Assembly: GCF_006227205.1 (NCBI RefSeq)
Contig: NZ_VCNG01000006.1
Span: 248,001 to 312,000, forward strand
DNA: 64,000 nucleotides
DNA from: Pseudomonas sp. ICMP22404
GTDB lineage: Bacteria > Pseudomonadota > Gammaproteobacteria > Pseudomonadales > Pseudomonadaceae
Reading direction: 5' to 3'
Position numbers and translations under genes: made by a program. Positions 17,267 to 27,354 of the stretch are shown here, piece after piece. Numbering within the stretch: the first letter of the stretch is position 1; each line of letters begins with the position of its first letter. The notes beneath the pieces were generated by a model that did not search any database, had not been told where the DNA came from, and saw only the letters and a list, made by a program, of their open reading frames with translations.

Positions 17267-19045
17267 ATGATGAAGAGGGCAAAGACCGCCACCGCGATGC
17301 CGCTGTTCAAGGCACTGGGCGATTATAAAAACATCCTGCTCAGTGTCGGTTGTTTTACCGCGCTGATTAACGTCCTGATGCTTGCGCCTTCCATTTACAT
17401 GCTTCAAGTGTATGACCGCGGATTGTCCTCGCAAAACGAAACCACTCTGGTGATGTTGTCGTTGATGGTGGTGGGGTTCTTTGTCTTCATCGGGCTGCTG
17501 GAGATGGTGCGCAGCTTCATCGTCATCCGCATCGGCAGCCAATTGGAAAGGCGTTTCAACCTCCAGGTCTACAAAGCGGCGTTCGAGCGCAACCTGCTGC
17601 AGGGCGAAGGCAACGCCGGGCAATCCCTGGGCGACTTGACCCATCTGCGCCAGTTCGTCACCGGGCCGGCGCTGTTCGCCTTCTTCGACGCCCCCTGGTT
17701 CCCGGTCTATCTGCTGGTGATCTATCTGTTCAACGTCTGGCTAGGCGTGTTCGCCAGCATCGGTACGCTGCTGCTCATCGGGCTGGCATGCCTGAACGAG
17801 GTCATGACCCGCAAGCCGTTGGGGCAGGCCAGCGGTTACTCGCAGCAGTCCAGTCAACTGGCCACCAGCCACTTGCACAACGCCGAATCGATCCAGGCCA
17901 TGGGCATGCTCGACGCGCTGCGCAACCGCTGGTTTGCCGTGCACTCGCGCTTTCTCGGCTTGCAGAACCAGGCCAGCGACACCGGCGCGGTCATCAGCGC
18001 CTTCAGCAAGACCTTGCGCCTGTGCCTGCAATCGCTCGTGCTGGGTCTGGGGGCGCTGCTGGTGATCAAGGGCGACATGACCGCCGGGATGATGATTGCC
18101 GGCTCGATCCTGATGGGGCGGGTATTGAGCCCCATCGATCAATTGATTGCCGTGTGGAAGCAGTGGAGCGGCGCGAAGCTGGCCTATCGTCGTCTCGACG
18201 CACTGTTGCAGGCCTATCCGCCCGAGGACGATGGGATGCCGCTGCCGCCGCCCAAGGGCCAGGTGAGCTTCGAGCAGGTCAGCGCCGGACCGCCAGGGCA
18301 ACGCCAGGCGACATTGCATCAAGTCAGCTTCAGTCTCGGTGCCGGCGAGGTGCTGGGGGTCTTGGGCGCGTCGGGCTCCGGCAAATCCACCCTGGCCCGT
18401 GTGCTGGTGGGCGTGTGGCCGATCCTCGGTGGCGCGGTGCGCCTGGACGGCGCCGATATCCATCGCTGGAACCGTGACCAACTCGGCCCCTACATCGGCT
18501 ATTTGCCCCAGGACATCGAGCTGTTCAGCGGCAGCATCGCCGAGAACATCGCCCGCTTTCGCGAGGCCGACCCACAGAAAGTCGTCGCTGCCGCGCAGCA
18601 GGCCGGTGTGCATGAGCTGATCCTGCGCATGCCCCAAGGCTACGACACGGTGTTGGGGGAGGACGGATGCGGATTGTCCGGCGGGCAGAAACAACGGGTC
18701 GCCCTGGCCCGGGCCCTGTACGACCGGCCGAGCCTGGTGGTGCTCGACGAACCCAACTCCAACCTGGACACCGTCGGCGAGGCGGCGCTGGCCAGCGCCA
18801 TCGCGCAGCTGAAAGCCCAGGGCACCAGCGTCGTGCTGGTGACCCATCGCTCCTCGGCATTGGCTCAGGCCGACAAGTTGCTGGTGCTCAACGAAGGTCG
18901 GTTGCAAGCCTTCGGACCGAGCCAGGAAGTGCTGCGGGCGCTGTCCGGCCAATCGGACACTCCGCGAGACAAACCCCAGGCGACGCCCAACGGATTGAGC
19001 ATGAGTCGTCAATACCAGGCCGCCAGCAAACCCAGCAACGCATGA
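17267..19045 (+). CDS. aprD: Type I secretion ABC transporter AprD
   Basis: The 592-residue inner-membrane protein has six membrane segments in the first half (for example NILLSVGCFTALINVLMLAP) and an ABC ATPase in the second. The ATPase shows Walker A GASGSGKST (about residue 367), signature LSGGQKQR and Walker B LVVLDEPNSNLD. It powers export of AprA and probably the lipase encoded downstream, with AprE and AprF. GGGAAG lies just before the ATG. A 147-bp gap from aprI may contain its own promoter. Its stop overlaps a possible aprE start (ATGA at 19042). Confidence 0.96.
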   Translation: MMKRAKTATAMPLFKALGDYKNILLSVGCFTALINVLMLAPSIYMLQVYDRGLSSQNETTLVMLSLMVVGFFVFIGLLEMVRSFIVIRIGSQLERRFNLQVYKAAFERNLLQGEGNAGQSLGDLTHLRQFVTGPALFAFFDAPWFPVYLLVIYLFNVWLGVFASIGTLLLIGLACLNEVMTRKPLGQASGYSQQSSQLATSHLHNAESIQAMGMLDALRNRWFAVHSRFLGLQNQASDTGAVISAFSKTLRLCLQSLVLGLGALLVIKGDMTAGMMIAGSILMGRVLSPIDQLIAVWKQWSGAKLAYRRLDALLQAYPPEDDGMPLPPPKGQVSFEQVSAGPPGQRQATLHQVSFSLGAGEVLGVLGASGSGKSTLARVLVGVWPILGGAVRLDGADIHRWNRDQLGPYIGYLPQDIELFSGSIAENIARFREADPQKVVAAAQQAGVHELILRMPQGYDTVLGEDGCGLSGGQKQRVALARALYDRPSLVVLDEPNSNLDTVGEAALASAIAQLKAQGTSVVLVTHRSSALAQADKLLVLNEGRLQAFGPSQEVLRALSGQSDTPRDKPQATPNGLSMSRQYQAASKPSNA

Positions 19046-19059
19046 GCAAGGATCGCGAC

Positions 19060-20376
19060 ATGAACCTCGAACACAGTCGACTCCACGAGCACCCCGAACG
19101 TGACGCCCGCTTCTTCATGCGCATGGGCTGGGCCCTGGCGATCCTTGGCGCGGGCAGCTTCTTTACCTGGGCGAGCCTGGCCCCGTTGGATCAGGGCATT
19201 CCCGTGCAGGGCACGGTGGTGGTTTCCGGCAAGCGCAAGGCCGTGCAATCGATGAGCAGCGGCATGGTCAGCCGGATCCTGGTGCGTGAAGGCGAAGCGG
19301 TCAAGCAAGGGCAACCGCTGTTTCGCCTCGACCAGACCCAGGCCTCGGCGGATGTGCAATCGCTGCAAGCCCAGTACCGGATGGCCTGGGCCAGCCTGGC
19401 GCGCTGGCAAAGCGAGCGGGACAACCTGGCACAAGTGAGTTTTCCGAGCGCGTTGAGCCAGGACCCGGACCCACGCCTGGCATTGGTGCTCGAAGGGCAG
19501 CGACAACTGTTCAGCAGTCGTCGCGAAGCCTTCGCTCGGGAGCAGGCCGCGTTGCGCGCCAGCATCGAAGGTGCCACCGCGCAGTTAGCGGGGATGCGCC
19601 GGGCCCGTGGCGACCTGACGGCCCAGGCCGAGTCCCTGCGCCAGCAACTGGGCAACCTGCAACCCCTGGCGGATAACGGCTATATCCCGCGCAACCGTCT
19701 GCTGGACTATCAACGGCAATTGTCCCAGGTGCAGCAGGAACTGGCGCAGAACAGCGGCGAAAGCGGTCGGGTGGAGCAGGGGATCATCGAGTCTCGGCTG
19801 AAGCTGCAGCAACACAGCGAGGAGTACCAGAAGGAAGTCCGCAGCCAATTGGCCGAGGCCCAGCTCAAGAGCGAAACCCTGCAACAGCAGCTCGCGTCGG
19901 CCGGGTTCGAGCTGCAACACAGCGAGATCCTCGCCACCGCCGATGGCATCGCCGTCAACCTGGGGGTGCACACCGAAGGCGCCGTGGTGCGCCAGGGCGA
20001 CACCTTGCTGGAGATCGTGCCCCAGGGCACCCGGCTGGAGGTGGAAGGGCACCTGCCGGTGAACCTGATCGACAAGGTCGGTATCCATCTGCCAGTGGAC
20101 ATTCTGTTTACCGCCTTCAACCAGAGTCGCACACCAAGGGTTTCGGGGGAGGTCAGCCTGGTGTCCGCCGACCAGATGATCGATGAAAAAACCGGTACGC
20201 CGTACTACGTGCTGCGCAGCAGCGTTGGCGATGCGGCGCTGGAAAAACTCAATGGCCTGGTGATCAAGCCCGGGATGCCGGCGGAAATGTTCGTGCGCAC
20301 CGGCGAGCGCTCGCTGCTCAACTACCTGTTCAAACCGCTGCTCGACCGGGCCGGCTCTGCGTTGACCGAGGAATAA
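19060..20376 (+). CDS. aprE: Type I secretion membrane fusion protein AprE (HlyD family)
   Basis: The 438-residue adaptor has one N-terminal membrane helix (WALAILGAGSFFTWASLA, about residues 24-41), a long periplasmic alpha-helical hairpin rich in Gln/Leu/Glu (residues about 100-290) and a C-terminal beta-barrel/lipoyl region. It links AprD to AprF across the periplasm. I use ATG 19060 (AAGGA 7 bases upstream). The ATG at 19042 overlaps the aprD stop and would add six residues; either start implies translational coupling to aprD. Confidence 0.94.
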   Translation: MNLEHSRLHEHPERDARFFMRMGWALAILGAGSFFTWASLAPLDQGIPVQGTVVVSGKRKAVQSMSSGMVSRILVREGEAVKQGQPLFRLDQTQASADVQSLQAQYRMAWASLARWQSERDNLAQVSFPSALSQDPDPRLALVLEGQRQLFSSRREAFAREQAALRASIEGATAQLAGMRRARGDLTAQAESLRQQLGNLQPLADNGYIPRNRLLDYQRQLSQVQQELAQNSGESGRVEQGIIESRLKLQQHSEEYQKEVRSQLAEAQLKSETLQQQLASAGFELQHSEILATADGIAVNLGVHTEGAVVRQGDTLLEIVPQGTRLEVEGHLPVNLIDKVGIHLPVDILFTAFNQSRTPRVSGEVSLVSADQMIDEKTGTPYYVLRSSVGDAALEKLNGLVIKPGMPAEMFVRTGERSLLNYLFKPLLDRAGSALTEE

Positions 20377-20389
20377 GGATGTCCGCTGT

Positions 20390-21727
20390 ATGAAGTGTTT
20401 CTACGGGTTGGCACTGCTGGCCGTTTCTACCTGCAACCCTGCCTGGGCCATGGGCCCGTTCGAATTCTACGAACAGGCCCTGCGCAACGACCCGGTCTAC
20501 CTCGGGGCGATCAAGGAGCGCGACGCGGGCCTGGAGAATCGTGCCATCGGCCGTGCCGGGCTGCTGCCGCACCTGGGCTACAGCTACAACAAGGGCCGCA
20601 ACCAGTCCAAGGTCACCTACCTCAATGACCGCGGTGCCAGCCAGCATGACGATCGCAACTACAGCAGTTACGGCTCCAGCCTGACCCTGCAACAGCCGCT
20701 GCTGGACTACGAGGCTTACGCGGCCTATCGTAAAGGGGTGGCGCAGGCGCTGTTCGCCGATGAGAATTTCCGCGGCAAGAGCCAGGAGTTGTTGGTGCGG
20801 GTGCTGAGCCATTACACCCAGGCACTGTTCGCCCAGGACCAGATCGACATTGCCCAGGCCAAGAAGAAGGCTTTCGAACAGCAGTTCCGCCAGAACGAGC
20901 ATCTGTTCCGCCAGGGCGAAGGCACCCGTACCGATATCCTCGAGGCCGAGTCGCGCTACGAGCTGGCCACCGCCGAAGAAATCGAAGCGCACAACGAACA
21001 GGATGCCTCCCTGCGTGAGCTGGGTTCGCTGATCGGCGTGCCCACCCTGGCCATCGGCGACCTGGCGCCGTTGAACGAAAGCTTCCAGACCTTCGCCTTG
21101 CAGCCCGCCGGTTTCGATACCTGGCACGAACTGGCTGTGAGCAACAACCCCAACCTGGCCTCCCAGCGCCAGGCCGTGGACGTGGCGCGCTACGAGGTAG
21201 AGCGCAACCGCGCCGGGCATCTGCCCAAGGTCAGCGCCTACGCGACGATGCGCCAGAACGAGTCGGAAAGCGGCAACACCTACAACCAGCGCTACGACAC
21301 CAACACCATTGGCCTGGAAGTCAGCGTGCCCTTGTATGCCGGTGGCGGGGTGTCGGCTTCGACCCGCCAGGCCAGCCGCACCATGGAACAGGCCGAATAC
21401 GAGCTGGACGCCAAGACCCGGGAAACCCTGATCGAACTGCGCCGGCAGTTCAGCGCCTGCGTGTCGGGGGTGAACAAACTGCGGGCCTACCAGAAAGCCC
21501 TGGTCTCCGCCGAAGCGCTGGTGGTGTCGACTCGGCAGAGCATTCTTGGCGGCGAGCGGGTCAACCTTGACGCGCTCAACGCCGAGCAACAGCTCTACAC
21601 CACCCGCCGCGACCTCGCCCAAGCCCGTTATGACTACCTCATGGCCTGGGTCAAATTGCATTACTACGCCGGCACGTTGGGGGAGCAGGACCTGGCGAAG
21701 GTGGATGAGGCGTTTGTCACCCGCTAA
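20390..21727 (+). CDS. aprF: Type I secretion outer-membrane channel AprF (TolC family)
   Basis: The 445-residue protein has a signal peptide (MKCFYGLALLAVSTCNPAWA) and the two repeated helical/strand halves of TolC-family efflux channels. Features include the 'ALRNDPVYLGAIKERDAG' start of the first repeat and a 'GLEVSVPLYAGGGVS' beta segment. It completes the AprDEF conduit through the outer membrane. The ribosome binding site (AAGGA) overlaps the end of aprE, and the spacing is 13 bp, so the genes are one operon. Confidence 0.94.
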   Translation: MKCFYGLALLAVSTCNPAWAMGPFEFYEQALRNDPVYLGAIKERDAGLENRAIGRAGLLPHLGYSYNKGRNQSKVTYLNDRGASQHDDRNYSSYGSSLTLQQPLLDYEAYAAYRKGVAQALFADENFRGKSQELLVRVLSHYTQALFAQDQIDIAQAKKKAFEQQFRQNEHLFRQGEGTRTDILEAESRYELATAEEIEAHNEQDASLRELGSLIGVPTLAIGDLAPLNESFQTFALQPAGFDTWHELAVSNNPNLASQRQAVDVARYEVERNRAGHLPKVSAYATMRQNESESGNTYNQRYDTNTIGLEVSVPLYAGGGVSASTRQASRTMEQAEYELDAKTRETLIELRRQFSACVSGVNKLRAYQKALVSAEALVVSTRQSILGGERVNLDALNAEQQLYTTRRDLAQARYDYLMAWVKLHYYAGTLGEQDLAKVDEAFVTR

Positions 21728-21830
21728 ATCCCCTCGCCACAGGAGCCAGTGCCAGCCAGCTGATCCACAGGGGCCTAAGCGACAAAGAGCGGCAAAAACC
21801 ACAGGACTTTGCAACAACTAAGGATGGTTC

Positions 21831-24800
21831 ATGAAAATCGATAACAAAAAGTACCCCGGAAAAACACGTAGCCTGTTCCTGCTCAAAACCTTGAATCAGG
21901 CCATGCTCTGCGCGGTGGCGACCCTGGGCACGGCCCAGGCGGCGCCTTATGTCGAGGGTGGCAGGTCCGGGGACCCGGACAGTTGGCGCAGCGCCGAATT
22001 CAACGCCGAGTGGGGGCTGGGTGCGATCAATGCGCAGCAGGCCTATGCCGCTGGCTACACTGGCAAGGGCGTCAAGCTGGGGATCTTCGACCAGCCGGTC
22101 TATGCCGCACATCCGGAATTTTCCGGCACCGACAAAGTCGTGTCCCTGGTCACCAGCGGCATCCGCGAATACACCGACCCATACATTCCGGTGAAGGCCG
22201 GTGACCCATTCCGCTACGACGGCTCTCCCACGGTGGGCTCCGATGGCAAGCTGGGCTCCCATGGCACCCATGTCGGCGGGATCGCCGCCGGCAGCCGTGA
22301 CGGCAGCCCGATGCACGGCGTGGCGTTCGATGCGCAGATCATCAGCGCCGACAACGGTGACCCCGGCCCCGAGGACGGCATCATCCTGGGCAACGACGGT
22401 GCTGTGTACAAGGCCGGTTGGGATGCGCTGATCGCCAGCGGCGCGCGGATCATCAACAACAGTTGGGGCATCGGCATCACCGACCGCTTCGACCAGGGCG
22501 GCCGGGACCCAGCCTTCCCGCACTTCACCGTGCAGGACGCGCAACTGCAGTTTGACCAGATCCAGCCGCTGCTGGGCACCCGGCCGGGCGGCGCCTACGA
22601 AGGCGCCATCGCCGCCGCCCGCAGTGGAATCGTGACCATTTTCGCCGCCGGCAACGACTACAACCTCAACAACCCCGACGCCATCGCGGGCCTGGCGTAC
22701 TTCGTGCCGGACATCGCGCCGAACTGGCTCACGGTCGCTGCCCTTCAGATCAACCCCGATACCAGCAGCCCTGATCCATACACCATCAGCACCTTCTCGT
22801 CGCGCTGTGGCTATACCGCCAGTTTCTGCGTATCGGCGCCAGGCACCCGGGTCTATAGCGCCGTGATCGGCGGCACCAACGCCGATGACCTGACGGTCGG
22901 CTACGGCAACAAGAGCGGCACCTCCATGGCGGCGCCCCATGTCGCCGGCAGTGTGGCGGTGTTGATGGAGCGCTTCCCCTACATGACCGGCGCCCAGGTC
23001 GCCAGCGTGCTGCGTACCACGGCCACCGACATGGGCGCCCCTGGCGTCGATTCGCTGTACGGCTGGGGCATGATCAACCTGGGCAAGGCCATCGACGGTC
23101 CATCGATGCTGGTGACCGAGCAGGACATTCCGGTGGAGTTCCGCGTGGACGGCGCCTACGGCAGCGGGCAATTCGTGGCGGACCTGCCGGGCGTCGGTGC
23201 GATCGTCGATGCCGGCAAACCCACGGAACGGGTGTGCAGCGGAATCCAGTGCGGGCTGGATGTATGGCGCAACGACATAACCGGTCACGGTGGCCTGACC
23301 AAGGAAGGCATCGGCACCCTGGTGCTCACCGGTGACAACACCTACAGCGGACCGACCCTGGTCAACGAGGGACGCCTGGCAATCAACGGTTCGCTGGCGT
23401 CGGCCGTGACTGTCAATGACGGCGGGGTACTGGGCGGGAACGGACGTATCGCCAGCCTGATGGCCAACCAGGGCGGCAGCGTGGCGCCTGGCAATTCCAT
23501 TGGCACGTTGCAGGTGGCCGGGGATGTGACCTTCCAACCGGGCTCGACCTACGCGGTGGAGGTATCGCCGACCTCCAGCGACCTGATCATTTCCGGCGGC
23601 AAGGCCACGGTCGACGGCGCGACAGTGTCGCTGTCCCTGGAAAACAGCCCGACGCTGCTGGCCGCCAGCGGAGTGACCAGTTTGTTGGGGCGCCAGCTCG
23701 ACATCCTGCAGGCGGCCGACGGTATCGAAGGGCGTTTTGGCCAGGTACTGCCCAACTATGCGTTCCTGGGAGGAAACCTGGCGTACTCCGCCAGCGGTGT
23801 TCAACTGACGGTGGCGCGCAACGCGACGTCCTTCAGCAGCCTTGGCCTGACCCCCAACCAGCGTTCCGTAGCGTCTGCGGCGGAGCAGTTGGGCGCCGGC
23901 AACGCCCTCTACGAAACCTTGTTGCTGTCCCCCAGCACCGCCGTGGCCCAGCAGGCGTTCCAGCAATTGTCCGGCGAGATCCATCCGGCCATCGGCACAC
24001 TGTTGATCAACCACAGCCGTTACCTGCGAGACGCCGTGGGTGATCGCCTGCGCCAGGACGCACTGTACGACGCCAGTACGCCAACCGATGTGGACAGCAA
24101 CCTCTGGGTCAAGGCACTCGGCGCCTGGGGCAAAAGCGATGGGGGGCATGACAACGCCAGCTCCAACAGCTCCATCGGCGGGCTGCTGATCGGTGGCGAC
24201 GGCTTGATCGGCGAACGGACACGCCTGGGCTTCGTCACCGGATACAGCGACAGTTCATTGAGCATGGGGGATGGCACGCATTCGTCGGCCGATGCCGACA
24301 GCTATCACCTGGGGGCTTACCTGGGGCATGAGGTCGACGCGCTGCGCCTGACCGTCGGTGGCGCCTACAGCTGGCATCGCATCGACGTCAAACGTGAGTT
24401 GCAGTGGGCCGAGGTCAGTGGCCGGGAGAAAACCAAGCGCGATGCCCGCACCGGCCAGCTCTTCACCGAAGCGGCGTATCGCCTCGACCTGCAACCCGTG
24501 GCCCTGGAACCGTTCGCCAACCTGGCCTATGTGCACCTGGACAGCGACAGTTTCCATGAGAAAGGCGACAGCGCAGCCCTGCACGGTGGCGACGACCGTC
24601 GCGATGCACTGCTGTCGACGCTGGGCATGCGGGCCAGCCATACCCTGGCGCTGTCGCAGACGCAGCAATTGCAACTCTCCGGGTCCCTTGGTTGGCAGCA
24701 CAACTTGAGCAACACCCGTTCCGAACAGGACCTGGCGTTTGCCGGTAGCGCGGACACTTTCGCGGTGCAGAGCGTGTCCATGGACCGCAACGCGGCGGTG

Positions 24801-24923
24801 ATCGGCGCTCGGGCCGGGCTCGCGGTGGCCAAGGATGTGCGCGTCAACCTGGACTACAACGGCCTGCTCGGTGCCCGGGATAAAAGCCATGGCGTGGGCC
24901 TGACGTTGGATTGGCAGTTTTGA
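21831..24923 (+). CDS. Autotransporter subtilisin-like serine protease
   Basis: The 1030-residue protein has a long signal peptide (to about 'TAQAAP'), a subtilase (S8) passenger with the triad D87 (GIFDQPV), H144 (SHGTHVGG) and S365 (SGTSMAAPHVAG), a passenger-repeat segment (TLVLTGDNTYSGPTLVNEG) and a C-terminal beta-barrel autotransporter domain ending in the typical aromatic '...DWQF'. It exports itself through the outer membrane (type V) independently of AprDEF. Fluorescens-group loci carry one or two such genes (called prtA/prtB or pspA/pspB) here; only one is present in this window. AAGGATGG precedes the ATG. Confidence 0.94.
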   Translation: MKIDNKKYPGKTRSLFLLKTLNQAMLCAVATLGTAQAAPYVEGGRSGDPDSWRSAEFNAEWGLGAINAQQAYAAGYTGKGVKLGIFDQPVYAAHPEFSGTDKVVSLVTSGIREYTDPYIPVKAGDPFRYDGSPTVGSDGKLGSHGTHVGGIAAGSRDGSPMHGVAFDAQIISADNGDPGPEDGIILGNDGAVYKAGWDALIASGARIINNSWGIGITDRFDQGGRDPAFPHFTVQDAQLQFDQIQPLLGTRPGGAYEGAIAAARSGIVTIFAAGNDYNLNNPDAIAGLAYFVPDIAPNWLTVAALQINPDTSSPDPYTISTFSSRCGYTASFCVSAPGTRVYSAVIGGTNADDLTVGYGNKSGTSMAAPHVAGSVAVLMERFPYMTGAQVASVLRTTATDMGAPGVDSLYGWGMINLGKAIDGPSMLVTEQDIPVEFRVDGAYGSGQFVADLPGVGAIVDAGKPTERVCSGIQCGLDVWRNDITGHGGLTKEGIGTLVLTGDNTYSGPTLVNEGRLAINGSLASAVTVNDGGVLGGNGRIASLMANQGGSVAPGNSIGTLQVAGDVTFQPGSTYAVEVSPTSSDLIISGGKATVDGATVSLSLENSPTLLAASGVTSLLGRQLDILQAADGIEGRFGQVLPNYAFLGGNLAYSASGVQLTVARNATSFSSLGLTPNQRSVASAAEQLGAGNALYETLLLSPSTAVAQQAFQQLSGEIHPAIGTLLINHSRYLRDAVGDRLRQDALYDASTPTDVDSNLWVKALGAWGKSDGGHDNASSNSSIGGLLIGGDGLIGERTRLGFVTGYSDSSLSMGDGTHSSADADSYHLGAYLGHEVDALRLTVGGAYSWHRIDVKRELQWAEVSGREKTKRDARTGQLFTEAAYRLDLQPVALEPFANLAYVHLDSDSFHEKGDSAALHGGDDRRDALLSTLGMRASHTLALSQTQQLQLSGSLGWQHNLSNTRSEQDLAFAGSADTFAVQSVSMDRNAAVIGARAGLAVAKDVRVNLDYNGLLGARDKSHGVGLTLDWQF

Positions 24924-24995
24924 GCCCGGGAGAAATGACCGGAAGACCGCTTCACTTTGCACCTATTCCAACAACAAAAAGAGAGGCAGCAACAC

Positions 24996-26846
24996 ATGGG
25001 TATCTACGATTACAAGAACCTCGGCACCACCGAGTCCAAGGCATTGGTCAGCGATGCAATGGCGATCATGCTGTATTCCTACCATAACCTCGACAACGGC
25101 TTTGCCTCCGGGTACCAGCACAATGGTTTCGGTGCCGGTTTGCCGGCAACCCTGGTCACGGCACTGCTTGGCGGCACCGACTCCCAGGGAGTGATTCCCG
25201 GCGTGCCGTGGAACCCCGACTCGGAAAAGCTTGCCCTCGAAGCGGTGCAAAAGGCCGGATGGACCCCCATCAGCGCCTCGCAACTGGGTTATATCGGCAA
25301 GGTGGATGGTCGCGGAACGTTTTTTGGCGAGAAAACCGGTTACACCACCGCGCAGGTGGAGATCCTTGGCAAGTACGACGCTGATGGACACCTGCAGGAA
25401 ATCGGCGTGTCGTTTCGTGGCACCAGCGGCCCCCGGGAAAACCTGATCACCGACTCCATAGGTGATGTGATCAACGACCTGATGGCCGCCCTGGGTCCCA
25501 AGGACTATGCGAAAAACTACGCCGGTGAAGCCTTCGGCAACCTGCTCGGGGATGTCGCCAAGTTTGCCCAGGCCCACGGTTTGACGGGCAAGGACGTACT
25601 GGTCAGCGGTCACAGCCTGGGCGGCTTGGCGGTCAACAGCATGGCGGACTTGAGCGCGGGCAAGTGGTCGGGGTTCTACAACAGCGCCAACTACGTCGCC
25701 TATGCCTCACCGACCCAGAGTGGCACCGACAAAGTGCTGAACATCGGCTATGAAAACGACCCGGTCTTCCGGGCGCTGGACGGCTCGGCGTTCAATCTGT
25801 CGTCGGTGGGTGTGCACGATGCGCAGCGGGAATCGACCACTGACAACATTGTCAGCTTCAATGATCACTACGCTTCGACGGCCTGGAACGTGTTGCCATT
25901 TTCCATCCTCAACATCCCCACCTGGATTTCCCACCTGCCCACCGGCTACGGCGATGGCATGGGCCGGATCATGGGCTCGGCGTTCTACGACCTGACCGAA
26001 AAGGACTCCACCGTCATTGTCGCCAACCTGTCGGACCCGGCACGGGGCAATACCTGGGTGCAGGACCTCAATCGCAATGCCGAAGCCCACACCGGCAGCA
26101 CCTTCATCATTGGCAGCGACCAGGCCGATCTGATCCAGGGCGGCCAGGGCAACGATTACCTGGAAGGCCGCGCCGGCAACGATACGTTCCGCGATGGCGG
26201 CGGTTATAACGTGATCCTGGGCGGGCAGGGCAACAACAGTTTGCACCTGCAGCAATCGGTGAAGGCTTTCAGTTTTGCCCATGATGGGGCCGGTACGTTG
26301 TACGTGCGTGATGCTCATGGCGGGATCAGCATCACCCGTGACATCGGTACGCTGGTCAGCCAGGAGCCCGGATCGCTCTGGGGAATGCTCAAGGATGAGG
26401 TCAGCCACAGCGTGACCGCCAACGGCCTGGTGGCCGGGGGCAACCTGACGGCGTATGCCTCATCGGTCAACGGCAGCGCGGCTGACGACACCCTGGTGGC
26501 ACGGGCGACCGGTGACTGGCTGTTCGGCCTGGGCGGTAACGACAGACTGGTGGGCGGTGCGGGGAACGACACCTTCGTCGGCGGTTCAGGCAATGATGTG
26601 ATGCAATCGGGTGGCGGCAACGACACCTTCATCTTCAGCGGCGTGTTCGGCCAGGACCGGATCAGCGGCTACGACGGGGGAGACAAGTTGGTGTTCATTG
26701 GCGTACAGGGGGCCGGGGCGGGTTATGACTACAGCCAGCACCTGTCGCAGGTGGGTGCCGACACGTTGCTCACGGTGGGCGACAGTACCGTGACCTTGGT
26801 GGGGGTAGGGGTGGGGCAGGTTGGAGACAACATCGTGTTTGCCTGA
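24996..26846 (+). CDS. lipA: Family I.3 extracellular lipase
   Basis: The 616-residue length matches the long I.3 lipases such as Pseudomonas PML (617). The nucleophile elbow GHSLGG places the serine at S207, as in PML. The C-terminal part has calcium-binding RTX repeats (GGAGNDTFVGGSGNDVMQSG, about residues 525-545) and an uncleaved C-terminal export signal. There is no Sec signal peptide, so AprDEF is the likely exporter. The ATG at 24996 has GAGAGG upstream; an earlier in-frame ATG (24957) gives 13 atypical residues. It hydrolyses long-chain triacylglycerols. The gene is last in the secretion operon. Confidence 0.96.
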   Translation: MGIYDYKNLGTTESKALVSDAMAIMLYSYHNLDNGFASGYQHNGFGAGLPATLVTALLGGTDSQGVIPGVPWNPDSEKLALEAVQKAGWTPISASQLGYIGKVDGRGTFFGEKTGYTTAQVEILGKYDADGHLQEIGVSFRGTSGPRENLITDSIGDVINDLMAALGPKDYAKNYAGEAFGNLLGDVAKFAQAHGLTGKDVLVSGHSLGGLAVNSMADLSAGKWSGFYNSANYVAYASPTQSGTDKVLNIGYENDPVFRALDGSAFNLSSVGVHDAQRESTTDNIVSFNDHYASTAWNVLPFSILNIPTWISHLPTGYGDGMGRIMGSAFYDLTEKDSTVIVANLSDPARGNTWVQDLNRNAEAHTGSTFIIGSDQADLIQGGQGNDYLEGRAGNDTFRDGGGYNVILGGQGNNSLHLQQSVKAFSFAHDGAGTLYVRDAHGGISITRDIGTLVSQEPGSLWGMLKDEVSHSVTANGLVAGGNLTAYASSVNGSAADDTLVARATGDWLFGLGGNDRLVGGAGNDTFVGGSGNDVMQSGGGNDTFIFSGVFGQDRISGYDGGDKLVFIGVQGAGAGYDYSQHLSQVGADTLLTVGDSTVTLVGVGVGQVGDNIVFA

Positions 26847-26869
26847 TTCCCGTATCGAACCCTGACCTC

Positions 26870-27299
26870 TGTGGGAACTGAGCTTGCTCACGATGGCGGT
26901 GGATTTGCCTGCATTGATGCCGAATGTGCCACCATCGCGAGCAGGCTCGCTCCCACATGGACCGGGGCTGACTTTGATTCCATGACCACCGCAGATCCCC
27001 TGTGGGAGCACAGCTTGCTCGCGATGGCGGCAGTACAGTCATCTTTAAGCGACTGGTTCACCGCTTTCGCGAGCAGGCTCGCTCCCACATGGACCGGGGC
27101 TGACTTTGATTCCGTGATTACCGCAGATCCCCTGTGGGAGCACAGCTTGCTCGCGATGGCGGTAGTACAGTCAACCTTTAAGCGACTGGTTCACCGCTTT
27201 CGCGAGCAGGCTCGCTCCTACATTATCCGGCGGTGACTGTGATTCCGTGATTACCGCAGATCCCCTGTGGGAGCGAGCCTGCTCGCGATGGCGGTAGTG
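26870..27299. repeat. Second tandem REPIN array (about 132 bp period, 3 copies plus partial)
   Basis: TGTGGGAR-type REP heads recur at 26870, 27001, 27133 and 27266 (periods 131, 132, 133). Each unit has the opposing REP (CGCGAGCAGGCTCGCTCCCA) and a shared spacer (GACTTTGATTCCRTGA and an ACCGCAGATCCCC run). The spacer differs from that of the array at 8584, so the two arrays grew independently. The array separates the lipase from the YgdI-like lipoprotein gene and fills most of a 508-bp gap. Confidence 0.92.
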
Positions 27300-27354
27300 C
27301 AGTCGCAAGTGATGCCAGCTATGCCATCGTCATCCCGGGCAAGTCCAAAGAGAT

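Noticed and set aside
21717..24149. 810-codon open frame antisense to the autotransporter gene
   Set aside because: A high-GC antisense shadow; residues are His/Gly/Val/Arg rich with no domain, and the sense strand encodes a clear subtilase.
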